A stretch of DNA of 64,000 bases from UBA7672 sp963738625 (GCA_963738625.1 CAVTXH010000002.1:806001-870000), one strand, 5' to 3'; shown: positions 9,181 through 19,881, numbered from the stretch's first letter. Notes: a model not told the origin generated them from the sequence alone. Translations and numbers: made by a program.

Positions 9181-9723
9181 ATGAAACTGCCGATCATGTT
9201 CTTTGGCATACATTTCTGGCGCGGCGAGAGCGGCCGGCGCTACCTGTTCAAGTGCGCGCTTACCAAGCACGGCATCCCGGACGATTCGGGCGGCATCTAT
9301 GTTTTCGTGAAGCGCCACTTCGCGTTCTTCCTGCAGCCTCTCTATGTCGGCAAGGCCGCCAACCTGCGCGGCCGCCTGCTCGGGCATGAGAAGTGGGGCA
9401 AGGCCTGGTGGATCCTCGGCGCGACCGAACGCCATGTGATGCGCGTCGGCGCTGAAGAGGAGCGCCGCATGATTGAGGAAGACCTGATCCGCGGCCTCAA
9501 GCCCCGCATGAACGACGTGCAGATGCCGCGCAGCGAGGAAGATGCACCGAACACGCCGCAGCTGAAAAAGAGCTGGCTGTGGAAGCGGAAGATGGAAGAT
9601 TGGATCCGCGGCCTGTTCGGCATGGAGCCGAAGCATCCGGTTGCAACCTACCACAACACCCACCGCCACCACCCGGCGCCGCCGAATCTCGAGCCGCACG
9701 AATACTGGAAGAAGGGCGTGTAG
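9181..9723 (+). CDS. GIY-YIG nuclease-fold protein
   Basis: The 180-residue protein contains a compact GIY-YIG domain. Visible elements are GIYVF (Tyr40), LYVGKA (Tyr55), NLRGRL (Arg63), and a helix with EEDLIRGLKPRMN carrying Glu100 and Asn111. All four expected catalytic positions are occupied, so nuclease activity is plausible. The C-terminal 60 residues are basic and end in a His-rich stretch. Substrate and role are unknown. It is a single-gene unit between a divergent channel gene and a convergent dehydrogenase gene. Confidence 0.8.
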   Translation: MKLPIMFFGIHFWRGESGRRYLFKCALTKHGIPDDSGGIYVFVKRHFAFFLQPLYVGKAANLRGRLLGHEKWGKAWWILGATERHVMRVGAEEERRMIEEDLIRGLKPRMNDVQMPRSEEDAPNTPQLKKSWLWKRKMEDWIRGLFGMEPKHPVATYHNTHRHHPAPPNLEPHEYWKKGV

Positions 9724-9729
9724 CGGAAG

Positions 9730-10695
9730 CTACACCTTCACCTCGTCCGGTGCGGGCTTTCCGCTGAGTACGGCAGCGATGTTGTCCAGCGCGCGCATTC
9801 CCATGGCGTCTCGTGTCTCGACCGTTGCAGTGCCCGCGTGCGGCATCAGGAGTGCGTTGTCGAGTTCACGAAAGCGCAGATCGAACTTTGGTTCGGACTT
9901 GAAGACATCGAGGCCGGCAGCAGCCAGGTGACCGGACTTCAGGGCGTCAAACAGCGCGTCCTCATCGACCAGGCTGCCACGCGCGGCGTTGACGAAGATC
10001 GCGCCTTTCGGTAGCGCCGCGAAGCGCTCGCGCGTCATCAACACAGCCCCGCTGCCCGGCAGGTTGAGGCTCAGCACCGCAGCGTGCGGGAGCATCTCGT
10101 CCAGACTGGAGAAGTAGGTTGCGCCCTGCTCCAGCTCGGGCGGGAGCCGCGTGCGGTTGTGGTAGAGGATCGGCATGTTGAAGCCGCGCGCCCGCTGAGC
10201 CACGGCGCGGCCAATCCGCCCCATGCCGACGATGGCAAGCATGCGGCCCGTGACGTCCCAGCCCAGCATCTCGCGATAGCCATTCCGCCGCGTCCAGCCG
10301 TCGGCCATGATCTGCATGTTTTCCTTGGCGCGGCGGCAGGCGCCGAGGATCAGCAACAGAGTGATATCCGCGGTCGCGTCCGTGACGACGTCAGGCGTGT
10401 TGGCGATGACGATGCCGCGCGAGTTGGCGAAGGCGACGTCGATATGGTCATAGCCGACGCTGGTCGTGGCGATGATCTTCACGCTCTCCGGAAGCAGAGC
10501 GAGATGCTTGTCGCGCAGCGGCCGCCCAAAAGTCGAGAGGATCGCCTCGGTCTTCTGCGCATGCGCGATCTTCACCCAGTCCTCGAGCGTGAGCAGCTCG
10601 TCCGAAGTGATGGCGTCGAACTCCGCCACCGCCCGCGCCGTGACGGCGGGCGGCATTGGAAGTCCGACGAGAAGGCGGCCGAGCTTGCCGCTCAT
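9730..10695 (-). CDS. D-2-hydroxyacid dehydrogenase (NAD(P)-dependent)
   Basis: This 321-residue enzyme belongs to the family of D-isomer 2-hydroxyacid dehydrogenases, which includes glyoxylate and hydroxypyruvate reductases. The nucleotide site is VGMGRIGRAVAQRA (about 150-163). The catalytic residues are Arg in AARGSL, Glu in KSEPKFD and His in MPHAGTAT. It probably reduces a small 2-keto acid; the exact substrate cannot be read. It starts 3 bases after the MFS transporter stop, so the two genes form one transcription unit and the transporter may carry a related organic acid. Confidence 0.87.
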   Translation of the reverse strand: MSGKLGRLLVGLPMPPAVTARAVAEFDAITSDELLTLEDWVKIAHAQKTEAILSTFGRPLRDKHLALLPESVKIIATTSVGYDHIDVAFANSRGIVIANTPDVVTDATADITLLLILGACRRAKENMQIMADGWTRRNGYREMLGWDVTGRMLAIVGMGRIGRAVAQRARGFNMPILYHNRTRLPPELEQGATYFSSLDEMLPHAAVLSLNLPGSGAVLMTRERFAALPKGAIFVNAARGSLVDEDALFDALKSGHLAAAGLDVFKSEPKFDLRFRELDNALLMPHAGTATVETRDAMGMRALDNIAAVLSGKPAPDEVKV

Positions 10696-10698
10696 CGA

Positions 10699-12399
10699 TC
10701 AGCCGGCGTCGGTACTGAGATCCCGGTTCTTCGTCTCCGGGAGGAAGAGCAGCGCGATCACGAACGTGATGCCCGCGACGATCACCGGATACCAGATCCC
10801 CGCGTAGATGTTGCCGGTCGCCGTGACGATGCCGAAGGCGATCGGCGGCAGCAGGCCCCCGAACCAGCCGTTGCCGATGTGATAGGGCAGCGACAGCGAG
10901 GTGTAGCGGATCCGCGTCGGGAACAGCTCGACCAGCATTGCCGCCATCGGCCCGTAGACCATTGCGGTGAACACCGTCGTCAGCGCAATGATCAGGATGA
11001 TCATCAGCTTGTTGATCCTCGCGGGATCGACGGACGTCGGATAGCCCGCATCGTTCAGCGCGGCCCTCACTTCCTTTTGGTAGGAGGCGATGGCGTCGGC
11101 GCGCTCCTGGCCGGCCATCTTGGCCGTGTCCGGGGCGACGAACGTCTTGGTGCCGATGACGATCTCGGCGGTTTGGCCCGACGGCAGAGACTGGTTGTCA
11201 TAGCTGACACCCTGCTTGGGCAGGTAGTTCTTCACCACGTCGCACGACGACGTGTCGAACTTGTTCTTGCCCACCGGATCGAATTGCAGCGAGCAGGCCG
11301 CAGGGTCCGCCCGCACCACGACTGGCGAACTCGACGAGGCCTCGGCCAGGGCGGGGTTGGCGTACTCGGTGATCTTGTGGAACAGGAAGTGATAGCTCAG
11401 CACGGGCAACAGCAGGCCGGCGAGGATCAGCGGCTTGCGTCCGATCTTGTCCGAAAGCCAGCCGAAGAGCACATAGGCCGGCGTGCCGATGGTCAGCGCG
11501 ATAGCCATGATCTCATAGGCATCGATATCCGGCAGCTTCAGCGTCTGCTGCAGGAAGAACAGGCCATAGAGCGTACCTGAATACCAGATCACCGCCTGGC
11601 CGGCGACGCAGCCGAAGAGCGCGATGAAAACATACTTCACGTTGCTCCACTTCAGGAACGCTTCCTTGAACGGCGCCTTCGAACCCTGGCCGAGGGCTTT
11701 CATCTTTTCGTAGACCGGGCTCTCGGTGAGCTGCAGGCGAACCCAGATCGAGACCAGCAGTAGGCCGATGGAAACCATGAACGGAATGCGCCAGCCGTAT
11801 TCCGCGAAATCTTCAGCGGACATATTGACGCGTACAGCGAGGATGAGCGCCAACGAGGCCAGCAGGCCGACCGTCGCTGTGATCTGGATCCAGCTCGTTG
11901 ACCAGCCGCGGCCGGTGGGCTTTGCGTGCTCGGCGACATAGGTCAGCGCGCCGCCATACTGCCCGCCGACGGCGAGGCCCTGCAGGACACGCAAGGCCAC
12001 CAGCGCGATAGGGGCGATAATGCCCATCCCCTCGCCCATGGCCTCCATCTGAGTGAAGCTGGGCAGGAAGCCGACCGCGAACGTCGACAGGCCCATGATG
12101 ATCATGGCCACCAGGAAGGTGGACTTGCGTCCCACCATGTCGCCGATCCAGCCGAAGACCAGCGCCCCCAGCGGTCGAACGACGAAGCCGGCCGAGAAGG
12201 CGCCCAGCGCCAGCAGGAAGCCGGTGTTCTCGTCGATCCCCTGAACCGTGAAGAAGTGCCGGTTGATGTATGGCAGCAGCGTTCCATAGAGGAAGAAGTC
12301 ATACCACTCGAACGCGGTGCCGACGCTAGAGGCGCCGATGACCAGCGTTTCATTGACCTTCTTCGCAGGCTTCGCGCCCGCGGTTGCTGCGGTTTCCAT
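10699..12399 (-). CDS. MFS transporter, metabolite:H+ symporter type
   Basis: The 566-residue protein has 12 predicted transmembrane helices and the MHS-family signature around GWIGDMVGRKSTF after TM2 and GWLSDKIGRKPLI in the second half. An unusual soluble insertion of about 110 residues with two cysteines lies between helices of the C-terminal half, probably periplasmic. It is likely a proton-coupled importer of a carboxylate or sugar. The ATG at 12399 is chosen because GGGGAG precedes it and the upstream frame encodes only low-complexity basic residues. It is cotranscribed with the 2-hydroxyacid dehydrogenase. Confidence 0.85.
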   Translation of the reverse strand: METAATAGAKPAKKVNETLVIGASSVGTAFEWYDFFLYGTLLPYINRHFFTVQGIDENTGFLLALGAFSAGFVVRPLGALVFGWIGDMVGRKSTFLVAMIIMGLSTFAVGFLPSFTQMEAMGEGMGIIAPIALVALRVLQGLAVGGQYGGALTYVAEHAKPTGRGWSTSWIQITATVGLLASLALILAVRVNMSAEDFAEYGWRIPFMVSIGLLLVSIWVRLQLTESPVYEKMKALGQGSKAPFKEAFLKWSNVKYVFIALFGCVAGQAVIWYSGTLYGLFFLQQTLKLPDIDAYEIMAIALTIGTPAYVLFGWLSDKIGRKPLILAGLLLPVLSYHFLFHKITEYANPALAEASSSSPVVVRADPAACSLQFDPVGKNKFDTSSCDVVKNYLPKQGVSYDNQSLPSGQTAEIVIGTKTFVAPDTAKMAGQERADAIASYQKEVRAALNDAGYPTSVDPARINKLMIILIIALTTVFTAMVYGPMAAMLVELFPTRIRYTSLSLPYHIGNGWFGGLLPPIAFGIVTATGNIYAGIWYPVIVAGITFVIALLFLPETKNRDLSTDAG

Positions 12400-12578
12400 T
12401 AAGGCAATCTCCCCTCGCCGCCCTTTTTCGGGCGGGCTCGCGCTTTGGCAGAAGCTGCAACGGGCTGACGCTAAGGGCAAGGCGAAACGCCGCCGCAGAC
12501 CTCGCCTTCCGGACCTTTTGCCGAGGGGGTTTCCATGCAACGCTCACACACGCGTGAAACCTTTGGTGGTGACCCGGC

Positions 12579-13118
12579 ATGCGGACGCTCAATGTCTTGT
12601 GTCTGGCCCTTATGCTGGCGGCATTTGCTCCGCCGCAGCCCCTGCCCGAATCGCCGGACCGGACGCAGCTTCAGCCCCCGAAATCGTGGATACCGGAGAA
12701 AAAGCCCAGTACCGATCCCCCGATAACGGCCCTGATCGATCCGCCGGCCGAGCGGCAGGCGCCGCAGCCGCGCCCGCTGCCCGGGGCTCCGCCCGCGCAC
12801 AGCGCCTGCACACTCGAAAGCGGCGACTTCTCTCCTGAATTCAAAGACGCGGTGGATACCGCCCAGCGCTTGTATGAGACGGGCGACTACGATGCCGCTT
12901 TGAAATCGGTGGAGACGGCGTCCAGCCTCGCAACGTCCGACCTGCAGCGATACCTGATCGACATGCTGAAAGGCCAGGTCTTCAAGTCGATGCGCAACCG
13001 CCAGGGCTACGAGGCGTCGCTGCGGAGCCTGATCGCGCGGGACTGTTTCCTTGTGCCCGGGGAACGGGAGATCTGGCAGCAGCATCTCGATGAATTGACG
13101 GGCAGGACGGATCTCTGA
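12579..13118 (+). CDS. Secreted protein with PKSWIPEK motif (paralogue 1)
   Basis: The 179-residue protein starts with a signal peptide and a Pro-rich linker. It carries the motif PKSWIPEK near residue 35 and ends with a helical TPR-like domain (a repeat-like YETGDYDAALKSVETA, then Cys-containing helices). I do not recognise a named family. The next gene encodes a shorter-linked relative with the same motif and a similar helical end, so the pair looks like a tandem duplication. The region is divergent from the MFS gene. The role is probably in the cell envelope, judged only from the signal peptide. Confidence 0.65.
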   Translation: MRTLNVLCLALMLAAFAPPQPLPESPDRTQLQPPKSWIPEKKPSTDPPITALIDPPAERQAPQPRPLPGAPPAHSACTLESGDFSPEFKDAVDTAQRLYETGDYDAALKSVETASSLATSDLQRYLIDMLKGQVFKSMRNRQGYEASLRSLIARDCFLVPGEREIWQQHLDELTGRTDL

Positions 13119-13131
13119 AGGGGGAACAGCC

Positions 13132-13686
13132 ATGCGCGTGAAAGTGGCGGCGGCGACGTTGGCGATGTTTTCGCTCACCGGGTTTTCGCCTCCAGCGCGC
13201 CCGCCGATAGATGCGCAGCAGGTCATTCCAAAATCGTGGATTCCGGAAAAGCCACCCGAGCAAAGAGAGCCAGAGCAGGAAACGCCCAAGCAGCCGGACA
13301 TCACCGTGAATGTCACACCGAAGACGCCTTCGGCCTATCGGCATCCGACCGCGGTCGACTGTCCGAAGACGGACGGCGGCCCAGCCAAATCAACCAGAGG
13401 CTTCGTCGAGTCCTACACAGCGGCAAAGGCAGCATTGGACACCGGACGCTACAGCGATGCCATTTCCTCGGCCGAAATCGCAGCGGGATATGCGCGGACG
13501 GGCAGTGAGTGGATGGCTATTGAGGGGATGCGCATCATCGCTTTCGCGCGGCTACAGAACGATGTGGAACTTATCGCATCAGTAGAGGCGGCTCTTGCGA
13601 CCGGATGCCTGTCGCCTATCCAAACGGCCAACTACCGAGAGCTGCTCGATGGCGCGCGGCTACGGCTCGCGTCGCCGCCACAATAG
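13132..13686 (+). CDS. Secreted protein with PKSWIPEK motif (paralogue 2)
   Basis: This 184-residue protein follows its paralogue by 13 bases and shares the layout: signal peptide, the sequence PKSWIPEK near residue 33, a Pro/Glu-rich linker, then helices with LDTGRYSDAISSAEIAAGYA and two cysteines. GGGGGAA-type purine bases precede the ATG. The helical part resembles a tetratricopeptide hairpin pair. The function is unknown. Both proteins carry conserved Cys residues in the C-terminal half, which would fit a disulfide in the periplasm. Confidence 0.65.
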   Translation: MRVKVAAATLAMFSLTGFSPPARPPIDAQQVIPKSWIPEKPPEQREPEQETPKQPDITVNVTPKTPSAYRHPTAVDCPKTDGGPAKSTRGFVESYTAAKAALDTGRYSDAISSAEIAAGYARTGSEWMAIEGMRIIAFARLQNDVELIASVEAALATGCLSPIQTANYRELLDGARLRLASPPQ

Positions 13687-13828
13687 TAGAGCGCAACCGG
13701 CAATACGCCCGAGCGTCGCCGCGAAGATCTTGCCAGCACATGTTGGTGAGGGAAGCCGCCGCTCCTTTTCTTTGTCGGAGTTCGCCATACGATAATGGTC
13801 AACACTGACTGTTTAGGGGAGAAGCAGA

Positions 13829-14755
13829 ATGCGCAGACTGACGACGTTGATGGCCGTGGTTGTTGTCATGTTCGCGACGACAGCCCTCGCCCACGCCCAG
13901 GCGCCCGCTGCGGCGCAGGTGCAGGAACTGCCGAACATCCCGGCAGTGACGGGCGGATGGGCTGACAAGTTCTGGACGGGGCCCGACGGCACCAAGTTCC
14001 ACTATCTCGAGATGGGCTTGGGCACGCCGGTGATCCTGATCCACGGATCGGGCGGCACGGCCGTCAACTGGATGGCCAACGGCCTGGGCGCCAACCTCGC
14101 CAAGACCAACAAGGTCTACGCCATCGACATGCGCGGCCATGGCCAGACGGTGGGGCCCGACGGCAAGCGTCAGCGCCGCACGCCGAACATGGATCTCGAC
14201 GTGCTTGCGTTCATGGACGCGATGAATATCCGACAGGCGCATATCGGCGGCTTCTCGATGGGCGGCTCGATCACTAGCCAGCTGATGGCCCGCGCGCCTG
14301 ACCGGTTCATCACCGCCCACTTCGGCGGATCGGGCGTGCGCGAGGTTGCGGACTCCGAGTTCGCGAAGATGATCCCGCCAGAACCGCAGGGCACGGCGCC
14401 GCTCGATGCGGAGGCGCGGCGGCTCTACGAGACGCGCCAGAAAGAACAGGCCGCGAAGGCCGGCGTGAGCAACGATCCGGACGATCAGGCGAACCTGTCG
14501 TCACAACCCGTGCCGGCAGCCGTTCCGCGCCCGGCGCTCGATCTTACCAAGATCAACTTCCCGATCCTAGCGGTGGTGGGTGAATTCGACCAGCCCTACG
14601 CCCGCACGCACAGGCTATGGCGCGAGGCGCCCAACTTCCAGCGTGTGATCCTGAAGAACCGCGGCCACCTGTCGAGCTACATGGCCGGCATGGCGCCGGA
14701 GCTCTATCGCGACTCGCTCGTGCACTTCATCACGACGAACAACCCGAAGAAGTAG
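13829..14755 (+). CDS. Secreted alpha/beta-hydrolase
   Basis: The 308-residue protein has a clear signal peptide ending near ALAHAQ. The fold markers are the oxyanion segment HGSGGTAVNW, the nucleophile elbow GGFSMGGS, the acid in VVGEFDQPYA and the His in KNRGHLSSY. It is an alpha/beta-hydrolase of the classical Abhydrolase_1 type and probably acts in the periplasm or outside the cell on an ester. The substrate is unknown. GGGGAG sits 8 bases before the ATG. The preceding 140 bases hold no gene. Confidence 0.82.
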   Translation: MRRLTTLMAVVVVMFATTALAHAQAPAAAQVQELPNIPAVTGGWADKFWTGPDGTKFHYLEMGLGTPVILIHGSGGTAVNWMANGLGANLAKTNKVYAIDMRGHGQTVGPDGKRQRRTPNMDLDVLAFMDAMNIRQAHIGGFSMGGSITSQLMARAPDRFITAHFGGSGVREVADSEFAKMIPPEPQGTAPLDAEARRLYETRQKEQAAKAGVSNDPDDQANLSSQPVPAAVPRPALDLTKINFPILAVVGEFDQPYARTHRLWREAPNFQRVILKNRGHLSSYMAGMAPELYRDSLVHFITTNNPKK

Positions 14756-14862
14756 GGTAGACAGGGCGCATTCCTCGGACGGAAGCTGCAACTGGACGGC
14801 AATGGAGGGTTGCAGCTGACGCGCGTTGTCCGCACACTCCTGGCATTGCTTGGGAGGGTCAC

Positions 14863-15435
14863 ATGTTCCATTCGTCAGCCATTGCATTGCTTGCCGCCTC
14901 GCTGGCCGTGGCGGCGTGTCAGCCGTCGAAGTCGCCGGAGGAGATCGCCGCGGAACGCAACGCGGCCGCTCTCAAGGAGATGCTGGGAGATTCCAAAAAC
15001 CCCGAGCAGGTGGCTGCCGCGCTGGCGCAGGCCGGGGCGCTGGCCGCTGCTGCGGACCCGAACATGAGCGCGGAGGACCGCGCCAAGCTCAGTGCAATCA
15101 CCGGCGCAATCGCCAGCGGACAGGTTCACCCTGCCGCTTCTTCTTATGTGGCCGGACTCGACAAGGTCTTCACTGTGATCAGCACCGTGAAGGACGACGC
15201 CAGCGCGAGCGCCGCGAAGCCGAAACTGCAGGCGATCTATGCGGAAATGGCCGGACCTGCCGCACAGCTGAAGGCGATGAGCGAGAACGACCGCGAGGTG
15301 GCGTTCGGCTCGGCGTATCCGCAATTTATCAGCTTCGGCATGAAGATGGCTGGCGTGATGATGCCGCTCGCCTCCAACCCCGACCTCGCCGACAAGGTCG
15401 GCGACCTGCTGAATGACATGCCAGAGCCGGAATAG
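14863..15435 (+). CDS. Putative lipoprotein of unknown function
   Basis: This 190-residue protein has a lipoprotein signal with the lipobox LAVAAC (Cys19) followed by QPSKS, so it should be lipidated and sorted to the outer membrane. The mature part is Ala/Lys/Glu-rich and helical, with no recognised domain. The ATG follows GGGAGGGTCAC. It is 107 bases downstream of the alpha/beta-hydrolase gene and could be cotranscribed with it. Confidence 0.7.
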   Translation: MFHSSAIALLAASLAVAACQPSKSPEEIAAERNAAALKEMLGDSKNPEQVAAALAQAGALAAAADPNMSAEDRAKLSAITGAIASGQVHPAASSYVAGLDKVFTVISTVKDDASASAAKPKLQAIYAEMAGPAAQLKAMSENDREVAFGSAYPQFISFGMKMAGVMMPLASNPDLADKVGDLLNDMPEPE

Positions 15436-15489
15436 CGGGAGGGCGGCGATGCATCGGGCCTTGCTCTGCCAACCGCGCTACCGAAGCCG

Positions 15490-16110
15490 TTAGCTTTTTT
15501 GCTTATCTCGAGTCGCGAACAGCTTCTTGAGGTCTTCCAAATTCATTGTGGCCAAATCCCCTTGACCCACTATGCCGGCAGCAACCTGATCAGCGACGGT
15601 TGTTGCCGCGGCAAGGCGACGTTGATGAGCGGCCACCAACTCCTCAAGCTTCCCCATTTCGTGCCGCTCCCAGGCTGAGTCAAACCAATGGGCTAGTTCC
15701 TCGCTTTTGTGCCGCGCAAGGACGGACTTCTCGTTGACCGCCAAAACAATGCTGCGCAAACCCTCTCGACTGAAGGGCGTGCACTGTAGCTGACCAAGGG
15801 GGCTGTGCTGGAGGCGCGAGATATCGAGCGCGCATAGAACCGGCATCACCGTACTGAACACCGAGCCCTGTAGATACCCGGCTTCAAAGAGCACCCATGG
15901 AGCGGTGTAGCTTTCTGGGGTCAACAGAATAAGCCCAAAGTTCGCGGTCTTCAGCTCGGTCAAGATTTTATTGAGACCGATCTCGCCCGCACGAATATCT
16001 TGCGAAGAGAAGAAGGGCTCTGCCCCTGGCAGCGCGGACGGAAGGAATTTTCGCAGGCCGTCAGCTAACTGCTTTCCTAGCGCACCCGACCAGCTAACGA
16101 AGATCTTCAT
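15490..16110 (-). CDS. TIR-domain protein
   Basis: The 206-residue protein opens with a bacterial TIR domain. Visible elements are MKIFVSWSG (first strand and AA loop), ANFGLILLTPESY, and APWVLFEAG, where Glu76 occupies the position of the NADase catalytic Glu. The remaining 110 residues are helical. TIR proteins of this size often cleave NAD+ or signal in anti-phage defence; here no partner gene is recognisable. The start lies 2 bases past the pccB stop on the same strand, so it may be read from the pccB promoter. It looks like an acquired gene placed behind a metabolic gene. Confidence 0.78.
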   Translation of the reverse strand: MKIFVSWSGALGKQLADGLRKFLPSALPGAEPFFSSQDIRAGEIGLNKILTELKTANFGLILLTPESYTAPWVLFEAGYLQGSVFSTVMPVLCALDISRLQHSPLGQLQCTPFSREGLRSIVLAVNEKSVLARHKSEELAHWFDSAWERHEMGKLEELVAAHQRRLAAATTVADQVAAGIVGQGDLATMNLEDLKKLFATRDKQKS

Positions 16111-16112
16111 GG

Positions 16113-17645
<1,533 letters not shown>

Positions 17646-17721
17646 GGGCTGGCCCCTGACCGTGTTGCGGCTGCGAGATAAGCGGCGGAAGCGGGGTTCG
17701 GCAAGCGCGGACAAGTGAATA

Positions 17722-17790
17722 GCGAATGGGCAGCAGCGAATAGCGCCGCCCGGCGCGTTAACTACGCGCTATTCGCCACTGCCTATTCGC
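17722..17790. repeat. Long imperfect palindrome between TonB receptor and pccB
   Basis: Bases 17722-17746 and 17766-17790 are inverted copies of 25 bases with 3 mismatches, separated by 19 bases. Each arm itself contains a repeated GCGAATAG core. The element lies just after the TonB receptor stop and before pccB, all on the minus strand. It may act as a transcription stop or mRNA-end protector, or be a REP-type repeat. Confidence 0.6.
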
Positions 17791-17796
17791 CGCGTC

Positions 17797-19881
17797 CTAA
17801 TTCCGCACCCTAACGCCGAGCGTGACGTTCGCCGGCTCGCCGGGGAAGTAGCGATCTTGTCCCAGGGCGAAGTCGGCGCGGTCGGCATAACGCTCGTCGC
17901 TGACGTTCCGAATGATGGCGAAGGCTTCGAGACGGTCGCTGAAGCGCCAGGCGCCGCGGATGTGGCCAATGGCGTGGCCATCATACTTGGCCGTGTTGGC
18001 GGCGTTGGTGAAGTATTCGCCGACCCATTCCAGCGAGGCGAACAGCGAGAACGTGTCGTTCTCCCAGCCAAGACCGGCATCGCCCAGCCATTCCGGCGCG
18101 GTATCGATCCGCCCGCCATCGACAATGTCCTCGCCCGCGGCGACGACGTTGCGGTTGAAGGCGTAGGTCTGGTCGGACCATGAGACGTTGGCGTTCCACT
18201 TGACCATCCCGTCGCCGGCTTCGACAAGATCGCCGTCGAAGCCGGCTTCGAAGCCGACATGGTCGGTCTTGCCGTTCGGCACGTTGAGGCCGTCCGAGTC
18301 GCGGAAGAAGAAGTTGTCCTTCTTCATCGTGTAGGCCGCGATGTCGTAGCGTGTCTGGCCGAGCTGACCGCGGGCGCCGACTTCGAAACTGTCGAGTGTT
18401 TCCACTTCCAGCTTCTGGATCGCCTGCAAGTTCTGTAGCCGGTACTGGTCAGACGCCTGCGGCGCGCGTTCGCCGCGAGCGTAGTTGGCGTAGATCATGC
18501 CGGCGTCGCCGAAGGCTTTCCACACCACGCCGACCTTGGGCGTCAGCAGGTTAAATTCGTCCTCGCGGCTGGGCGCGACGCGGAAGCGGCCGGTAGTGCC
18601 CGGCGCCTTGTTGGTTACGTAGTCATAGGTGTGCTGCTCGGCGCGGACGCCAGCGAGAAGGCTCCAGTTCGGCGCGAAATCCCAGTCGAGCTCGGCATAG
18701 CCCGCGATCATCAGCGTCTCGACGTCATAGTCGTAGTGGATGCCCCTCGGGAAGGTGGGGTTCGCCGGCGGTCCGCCGAAGCTGGGGCGCGACTGGATTT
18801 CCTTGAGATAGCCATCGGCGTACTGCACGTCGGCGCCGAGCGACCAGCGGACGCTTTCCGGGCCGAAATCATATCGCGTCATCAGGCCATAGGTGTCGTG
18901 GCCGTTCTTCTCGGTCGATTGGTCGGGCAGGAAGTGCTGGATGAAGATCATGCGCTGCGTGATCGCGAAAGGCGTCACCGTCAGCAGGCTGTCCCCGAAA
19001 TTCTTCTCGAAGCGGACATTGGCGCGCGCAGCCCACGCGTCGCGATAGGCTTCGGGGTTTGGGTTGGCTGTGGTGAGGCTGTCGTTCTTGTAGACTTCCG
19101 GCCCCTGGATGAAGCCGGCGGTTTCCTGGTTGAGATTGATCGCGGCAATCGTTGCGATCGCCTTCCAGTCGACGCCTTCGACCTTCGAGCGAAGGGTGAG
19201 CTTCTGCTGATCGACGCTGGAAGCGTCGCGCCAGCCCCGGTCGCCCATGACGGACAGCGCCGCGAAGTTCTCGACGCCGTTGGTGGTGAAGTTGGCGGTG
19301 GCGTCCGCGCGGGCGCGCTGCAGCGTGTTGGCGCTGACGACCAGCGTCTGGCCGGCCTGGCCGCCAGGTTCAGGATCGATGAAGTTCATCAGGCCGTGGA
19401 CGGCGTTGGATCCGTAGCGGACCGAGGCGGGACCGCGCACGACCTCGATCGCCTCGGCGGTCTCGTGATGCACTTCGAACAGCGCATTGACGTTGCCGAA
19501 CGCGGGCGCGCGAGTCGGAATGCCGTTCTCGAGAATGAGGAAGGAGCCCTGCCCCGCGCCGGCCGGAAGCACCGGCGAGCGGATGGCGACGAGCAGTTCC
19601 TGCCCGGAGTTCATCTGCACGTTGACGCCGGGAACTATGTTGAGGATCTCGGCAGGGTGGTTGGCTTCGACAGCCCGGATGTCTTCGGCGCCGATGACGG
19701 AGTAGGCCCCCGGCTCGTCGATCAGCCGGTCGCCATAGACCACGATGACGTCGCCGCCCGGCTCAGCAGCCGCCGCAGCCGGCGCCGGCTGCCCCGGCGC
19801 CTGGGCGAAAGCCGGACCGGCGGACATGGCAGTCGCCGCAGCAAGCGCAATCCAGCTCGCAGCCGTATAGGTTCCCCGCAC
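17797..19881 (-). CDS. TonB-dependent outer-membrane receptor
   Basis: The 694-residue protein has a signal peptide, a plug domain (PAEILNIVPGVNVQMNSG; VVRGPASVRYGSNAVHGLMN, the usual plug end) and a long beta-barrel region ending in aromatic-rich strands with a terminal VTLGVRVRN. It takes up a substrate across the outer membrane with TonB energy. A GTG at 19881 is chosen as start because GGGAGGG precedes it by 6 bases and it begins the signal peptide; the upstream TTG gives a non-signal extension. The next gene upstream is a nucleoside permease, so a nucleoside-like substrate is possible but only inferred. Confidence 0.88.
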   Translation of the reverse strand: MRGTYTAASWIALAAATAMSAGPAFAQAPGQPAPAAAAAEPGGDVIVVYGDRLIDEPGAYSVIGAEDIRAVEANHPAEILNIVPGVNVQMNSGQELLVAIRSPVLPAGAGQGSFLILENGIPTRAPAFGNVNALFEVHHETAEAIEVVRGPASVRYGSNAVHGLMNFIDPEPGGQAGQTLVVSANTLQRARADATANFTTNGVENFAALSVMGDRGWRDASSVDQQKLTLRSKVEGVDWKAIATIAAINLNQETAGFIQGPEVYKNDSLTTANPNPEAYRDAWAARANVRFEKNFGDSLLTVTPFAITQRMIFIQHFLPDQSTEKNGHDTYGLMTRYDFGPESVRWSLGADVQYADGYLKEIQSRPSFGGPPANPTFPRGIHYDYDVETLMIAGYAELDWDFAPNWSLLAGVRAEQHTYDYVTNKAPGTTGRFRVAPSREDEFNLLTPKVGVVWKAFGDAGMIYANYARGERAPQASDQYRLQNLQAIQKLEVETLDSFEVGARGQLGQTRYDIAAYTMKKDNFFFRDSDGLNVPNGKTDHVGFEAGFDGDLVEAGDGMVKWNANVSWSDQTYAFNRNVVAAGEDIVDGGRIDTAPEWLGDAGLGWENDTFSLFASLEWVGEYFTNAANTAKYDGHAIGHIRGAWRFSDRLEAFAIIRNVSDERYADRADFALGQDRYFPGEPANVTLGVRVRN

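Noticed and set aside
10084..11580. Plus-strand frame of 498 residues opposite the dehydrogenase and MFS genes
   Set aside because: Antisense shadow with Arg/His-rich composition and no ribosome site.
15476..15500. Rho-independent terminator with the T6 run after the lipoprotein gene
   Set aside because: Only a 4-bp stem precedes the T-run, and the run is the complement of Lys codons at the end of the TIR gene.
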